A stretch of 64,000 bases of DNA from Candidatus Proximibacter danicus (lineage in GTDB: Bacteria; Pseudomonadota; Gammaproteobacteria; Burkholderiales; Rhodocyclaceae): assembly GCA_016710885.1 (NCBI GenBank), contig JADJUC010000013.1, positions 62,001 to 126,000 on the forward strand, in the 5' to 3' direction. Position numbers and translations under genes: made by a program. The notes under the pieces were generated by a model. The model searched no databases, had not been told where the DNA came from, and saw only the letters and a list, made by a program, of their open reading frames with translations. Position 1 is the first letter of the stretch; the number at the start of each line of letters is the position of its first letter. This document shows positions 63,377-64,000 of the stretch, one piece after another.

Positions 63377-64000
63377 TCAGCCTGCCAGCAACCGATCCAT
63401 CGGACTCACCACGCCGCGCCCGCCGCGATTGAGCACGTGGGTATAGATCATCGTTGTCGACACATCGGAATGGCCGAGCAGCTCCTGCACGGTGCGAATG
63501 TCGTAGCCGGACTGCAGCAAGTGCGTGGCGAAGGAATGGCGAAGCGTGTGCGTCGATGCCGGCTTGGCGATGCCAGCATGGCCGAGCGCCTGCTTGATCG
63601 CGCGCTGCAGCGCTTGTTCATGCGTGTGGTGGCGGCGCTCGATGCCCGAGCGCGGGTCAACCGACAGCCCACGCGCTGGAAAAGCCCAGAACCAGCCCCA
63701 CTCGCACGGGGCGGCCGGGTACTTGCGTACCAGCGCCTCCGGCATCTGCACCCCGGGGCGGCCGACTTCCCGGTCGCGTTCCCACAACTGCCGCACGCGC
63801 GCCAAATGCGCCCGCAAGGGCGGAACCAGCGACGCCGGCAGCATGGTCACCCGATCTTTCGCGCCCTTGCCGTCGCGCACGAGGATCTCGCTGCGCTCGA
63901 AATCAACATCCTTGACCCGCAGCCGAACGCATTCCATGAGGCGCATGCCGGTGCCGTAAAGCAGTTGCGCCATCAACGCGTGCGTGCCATCAAGCGCGGT
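63377..64000 (-). CDS. intI: Integron integrase (IntI family), 5' end outside window
   Basis: At least 207 C-terminal residues of a tyrosine recombinase. Catalytic residues: Arg in GTGMRLME, His/Arg in HTLRHSFATHLL, His in LLGHSDVS and Tyr in TTMIYTHV. The extra segment typical of IntI and absent from XerC/D is present: ALVRKYPAAP, WGWFWAFP, and LSVDPRSGIERRHH. It ends GVVSPMDRLLAG. It would integrate and excise gene cassettes at attI. As the gene reads leftward, attI and any cassette array are expected to the right of the window. Confidence 0.93.
   Translation of the reverse strand, partial: TALDGTHALMAQLLYGTGMRLMECVRLRVKDVDFERSEILVRDGKGAKDRVTMLPASLVPPLRAHLARVRQLWERDREVGRPGVQMPEALVRKYPAAPCEWGWFWAFPARGLSVDPRSGIERRHHTHEQALQRAIKQALGHAGIAKPASTHTLRHSFATHLLQSGYDIRTVQELLGHSDVSTTMIYTHVLNRGGRGVVSPMDRLLAG

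Noticed and set aside
63377..64000. XerC/XerD or phage integrase
   Set aside because: The IntI-specific insert and ending (DPRSG, RRHH, GVVSPMD) are present, and there is no prophage gene nearby.

Overview
The window reads as a chromosome segment of a betaproteobacterium, most likely Rhodocyclaceae (Dechloromonas/Azonexus-like). This rests on gene content and order: an rpsP-rimM-trmD-rplS operon, xseB-ispA-dxs, ilvBN-ilvC-pssA-leuA, lptFG facing pepA-holC-valS, an ECF sigma factor with DUF3619 and DUF3106 partners, a CigR-like protein, orphan soxYZ and an integron integrase. The species call is an inference. No rRNA, tRNA or CRISPR array was seen.

Layout. 0-7.4 kb: tail of a VOC protein, fadH with a TetR regulator, two small exported proteins, sseA, a SpoIIAA-like protein, an EamA transporter and a Rieske oxygenase. 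7.5-11.4 kb: xseB-ispA-dxs and folE2. 11.4-16.5 kb: the ribosomal/tRNA-modification operon, a 502-aa protein of unknown function, YihY and DUF2069. 16.5-22.4 kb: a branched-chain amino acid and phospholipid operon read leftward. 22.4-24.3 kb: an ECF sigma factor, two small membrane/periplasmic proteins and an RDD protein that look like one signalling unit. 24.3-36.1 kb: lptFG, pepA-holC-(DUF2486), a periplasmic binding protein translationally coupled to a GGDEF/EAL enzyme, and valS. 36.1-44.8 kb: pabBC, tusA, a BepA-like protease, moaC, soxYZ, a cold shock protein, clpS-clpA and rraA.

44.8-57.8 kb is the unusual part. It holds a chemoreceptor with a C-terminal sensor-like domain, isocitrate lyase, and a second 3' fragment of the same gene about 3.3 kb further on. 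Between them lie a decayed, probably 5'-truncated group II intron and a REP-associated transposase unit. HDOD, LysR, TSUP, malate synthase, an AAA_14 ATPase behind a perfect 16-bp inverted repeat, and cidA follow. Nearly all frameshifts in the window fall between 43.97 and 57.41 kb (clpA, chemoreceptor x2, aceA x3, intron protein, aceA fragment, aceB x2, cidA). Full gene lengths are restored when single bases are corrected. That favours a poorly resolved assembly stretch over decay of all these genes, though the intron protein is probably a true pseudogene.

57.8-64 kb: lrgB, a nucleoside-recognition membrane protein, a MazG-like hydrolase, an M48 protease, a class III CoA-transferase, a tandem-receiver diguanylate cyclase, and at the right edge an IntI-type integron integrase whose 5' end, and probably attI and cassettes, lie beyond the window.

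Working together: fadH, aceA and aceB serve growth on fatty acids and acetate; ilv/leu genes make branched-chain amino acids; ispA/dxs make isoprenoids; sseA, tusA, moaC and soxYZ point to sulfur and molybdenum-cofactor metabolism; two GGDEF proteins and a chemoreceptor handle signalling.
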